Origin: Erythrophleum ivorense
Lineage: Eukaryota > Streptophyta > Magnoliopsida > Fabales > Fabaceae
Direction: 5' to 3'
Assembly: GCA_026724425.1 (NCBI GenBank)
Contig: JAIUCV010000001.1
Coordinates: 72,001-136,000 of the forward strand
Length of the DNA stretch: 64,000 bases
Shown: positions 63,285 through 64,000 of the stretch, in pieces
Layout: every line of letters starts with the position of its first letter
Position numbering within the stretch: position 1 is the stretch's first letter
The notes under the pieces: model-generated
Databases searched by the model: none
Seen by the model: the letters and a program-made list of their open reading frames with translations, nothing else
What the model was told of the DNA's origin: nothing
Program-made: the position numbers and the translations under genes

Positions 63285-64000
63285 TTATATAAATGTGGTA
63301 TATCTAGATTCTATTTCAGTCACAGTTTCATTTTCATTCTCTCTAATGAAAACATACCCTTTTGATTGTCCTGAATATCTTATAAAGATACATTTCTTCC
63401 CTCTTGGACCTAATTTTCCATATTTATGGGAAGGATCATGGATATACGTTGTCCATAATTCATAGGGTGTGGAAGTGACTGATTTCGAGGGTACACGGTT
63501 AAGTATAAAAGTTGCAGTTAATAAGGCATCTCCCCAATATGAAATTGGAAGATTGGCCTGAGCCATCATTGACCTAACCATGTCTAACAACGTTATATTT
63601 CTTCTCTCAGCTACTCTATTTTGTTGTGGAGTGCCAATGATTGTTAGTTGCCTAACTATTCCCTTTTCTTCACAAAGCTCTTTAAATTGTTCAGATAAAT
63701 ACTCTCTTCCATGATCGGTTCTTAACACTTTGATTTTCTTATTTATTTGATTTTCGACCATATTCATATATCTTTTGAAGCATTCTAATGCCTCTGATTT
63801 TTGCGAAGTCAAATAGACATAACCAAAACGAAAGTAATCATCAATGAAGGTAATAAAATACCATGTTCCGTGTCTCGCCCTCACACTCATTGGACCACAA
63901 ATATCAGAATGAATTAATTGCAACAAAGTTTCTGCTCTAGTTCTAATTCCAAATGGTTTACTAGTTGCCTTGCCAGCTAAGCAATGCTCACATAAGGACA
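63285..64000 (-). pseudogene. copia integrase
   Basis: 63926-63285 (213 codons open): LIHSDICGPMSV, YFITFIDDYFRFGYVYL, VLRTDHGREYLSEQFKELCE, IIGTPQQNRVAERRNITLLD, MVRSMMAQANLPISYWGDAL, FILNRVPSKSV. The Asp-Asp pair and the Glu in the AERRN block are present. 64000-63927 is the preceding zinc-binding part (CEHCLAGKATSKPFG-like). The 213-codon stretch has no stop. Confidence 0.88.

Larger units (their letters stand above)
60315..64000 (-). mobile_element. Ty1-copia element, 3' half, cut by the window edge
   Basis: Minus-strand element. The right edge of the window lies near the start of the integrase. Leftward come integrase (63926-63285), reverse transcriptase (about 63000-62056), RNase H (62160-61481) and a candidate 3' LTR (61110-60315). 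Few disabling changes are seen in each block, so it is younger than the other copias, but it is broken by frameshifts and stops around 62712-63284. Confidence 0.82.

Noticed and set aside
1..64000. CRISPR arrays, bacterial defence genes or operons
   Set aside because: No regular repeat-spacer pattern, no prokaryotic gene spacing or ribosome-binding sites. Repeats found are LTRs, foldbacks and AT-rich tandem units.

Overview
The window is nuclear DNA from a flowering plant, very probably a eudicot. The evidence is a spliced gene with GT-AG introns, several Ty1-copia and Ty3-gypsy elements, L1-type LINEs, a Mutator-like element and a piece of plastid DNA. The sequence is AT-rich. No prokaryotic operon, CRISPR array, rRNA or convincing tRNA gene was seen. 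The species cannot be named from what is visible.

The only host gene I can support is the C-terminal two thirds of UTP21 (WDR36 homologue), a nucleolar WD40 protein of the UTP-B module of the small-subunit processome. It lies on the + strand in 12 exons between 5201 and 33902, and they join in frame to 613 codons plus a stop. The N-terminal part, roughly 290 residues in relatives, is not in the window; it should lie upstream of base 1, beyond a minus-strand copia element (1-2848). The intron between exons 3 and 4 is 20.4 kb and is built from nested insertions.

Layout of that intron. A foldback element (8125-8278 plus 20577-20650) is split by a composite minus-strand Ty3-gypsy insertion (8279-20576) with a TCATC target duplication. 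The composite holds a chromodomain gypsy polyprotein relic, a third internal LTR with its own primer-binding site, and an intronless fragment of the host gene CPSF100 (CPSF2). A minus-strand copia (14338-19244, target duplication GTTTG) sits inside the gypsy between gag and protease. To the right, a 5'-truncated L1 LINE (20865-27440, + strand) is interrupted by another copia (21374-24937, + strand) and by a chimeric plastid insertion (about 25768-26748) that joins rps16 to part of rpl16. A further LINE 3' end and a foldback element lie in the intron between exons 6 and 7.

Downstream of UTP21: an L1 remnant (36050-38100); AT-rich diverged repeats (39940-40920); a fairly complete but broken copia element (40921-45582, + strand) whose LTRs carry snRNA-type USE plus TATA modules and which is flanked by an 84-bp direct duplication instead of the usual 5 bp; a much older copia relic (46850-49280); a Mutator-like element (50953-57602) with about 100-bp terminal inverted repeats carrying a MuDR-type transposase relic and a plant-mobile-domain gene relic; a gypsy-type 3' end (58750-60227); and a minus-strand copia running off the right edge (about 60315-64000).

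The most distinctive items are the CPSF100 transduction, the three-LTR composite, the 84-bp duplication, the USE-like promoter modules in LTRs, the MULE that carries a PMD gene, and the chimeric plastid insertion. All identifications rest on reading and remembered family features. No database search was run.
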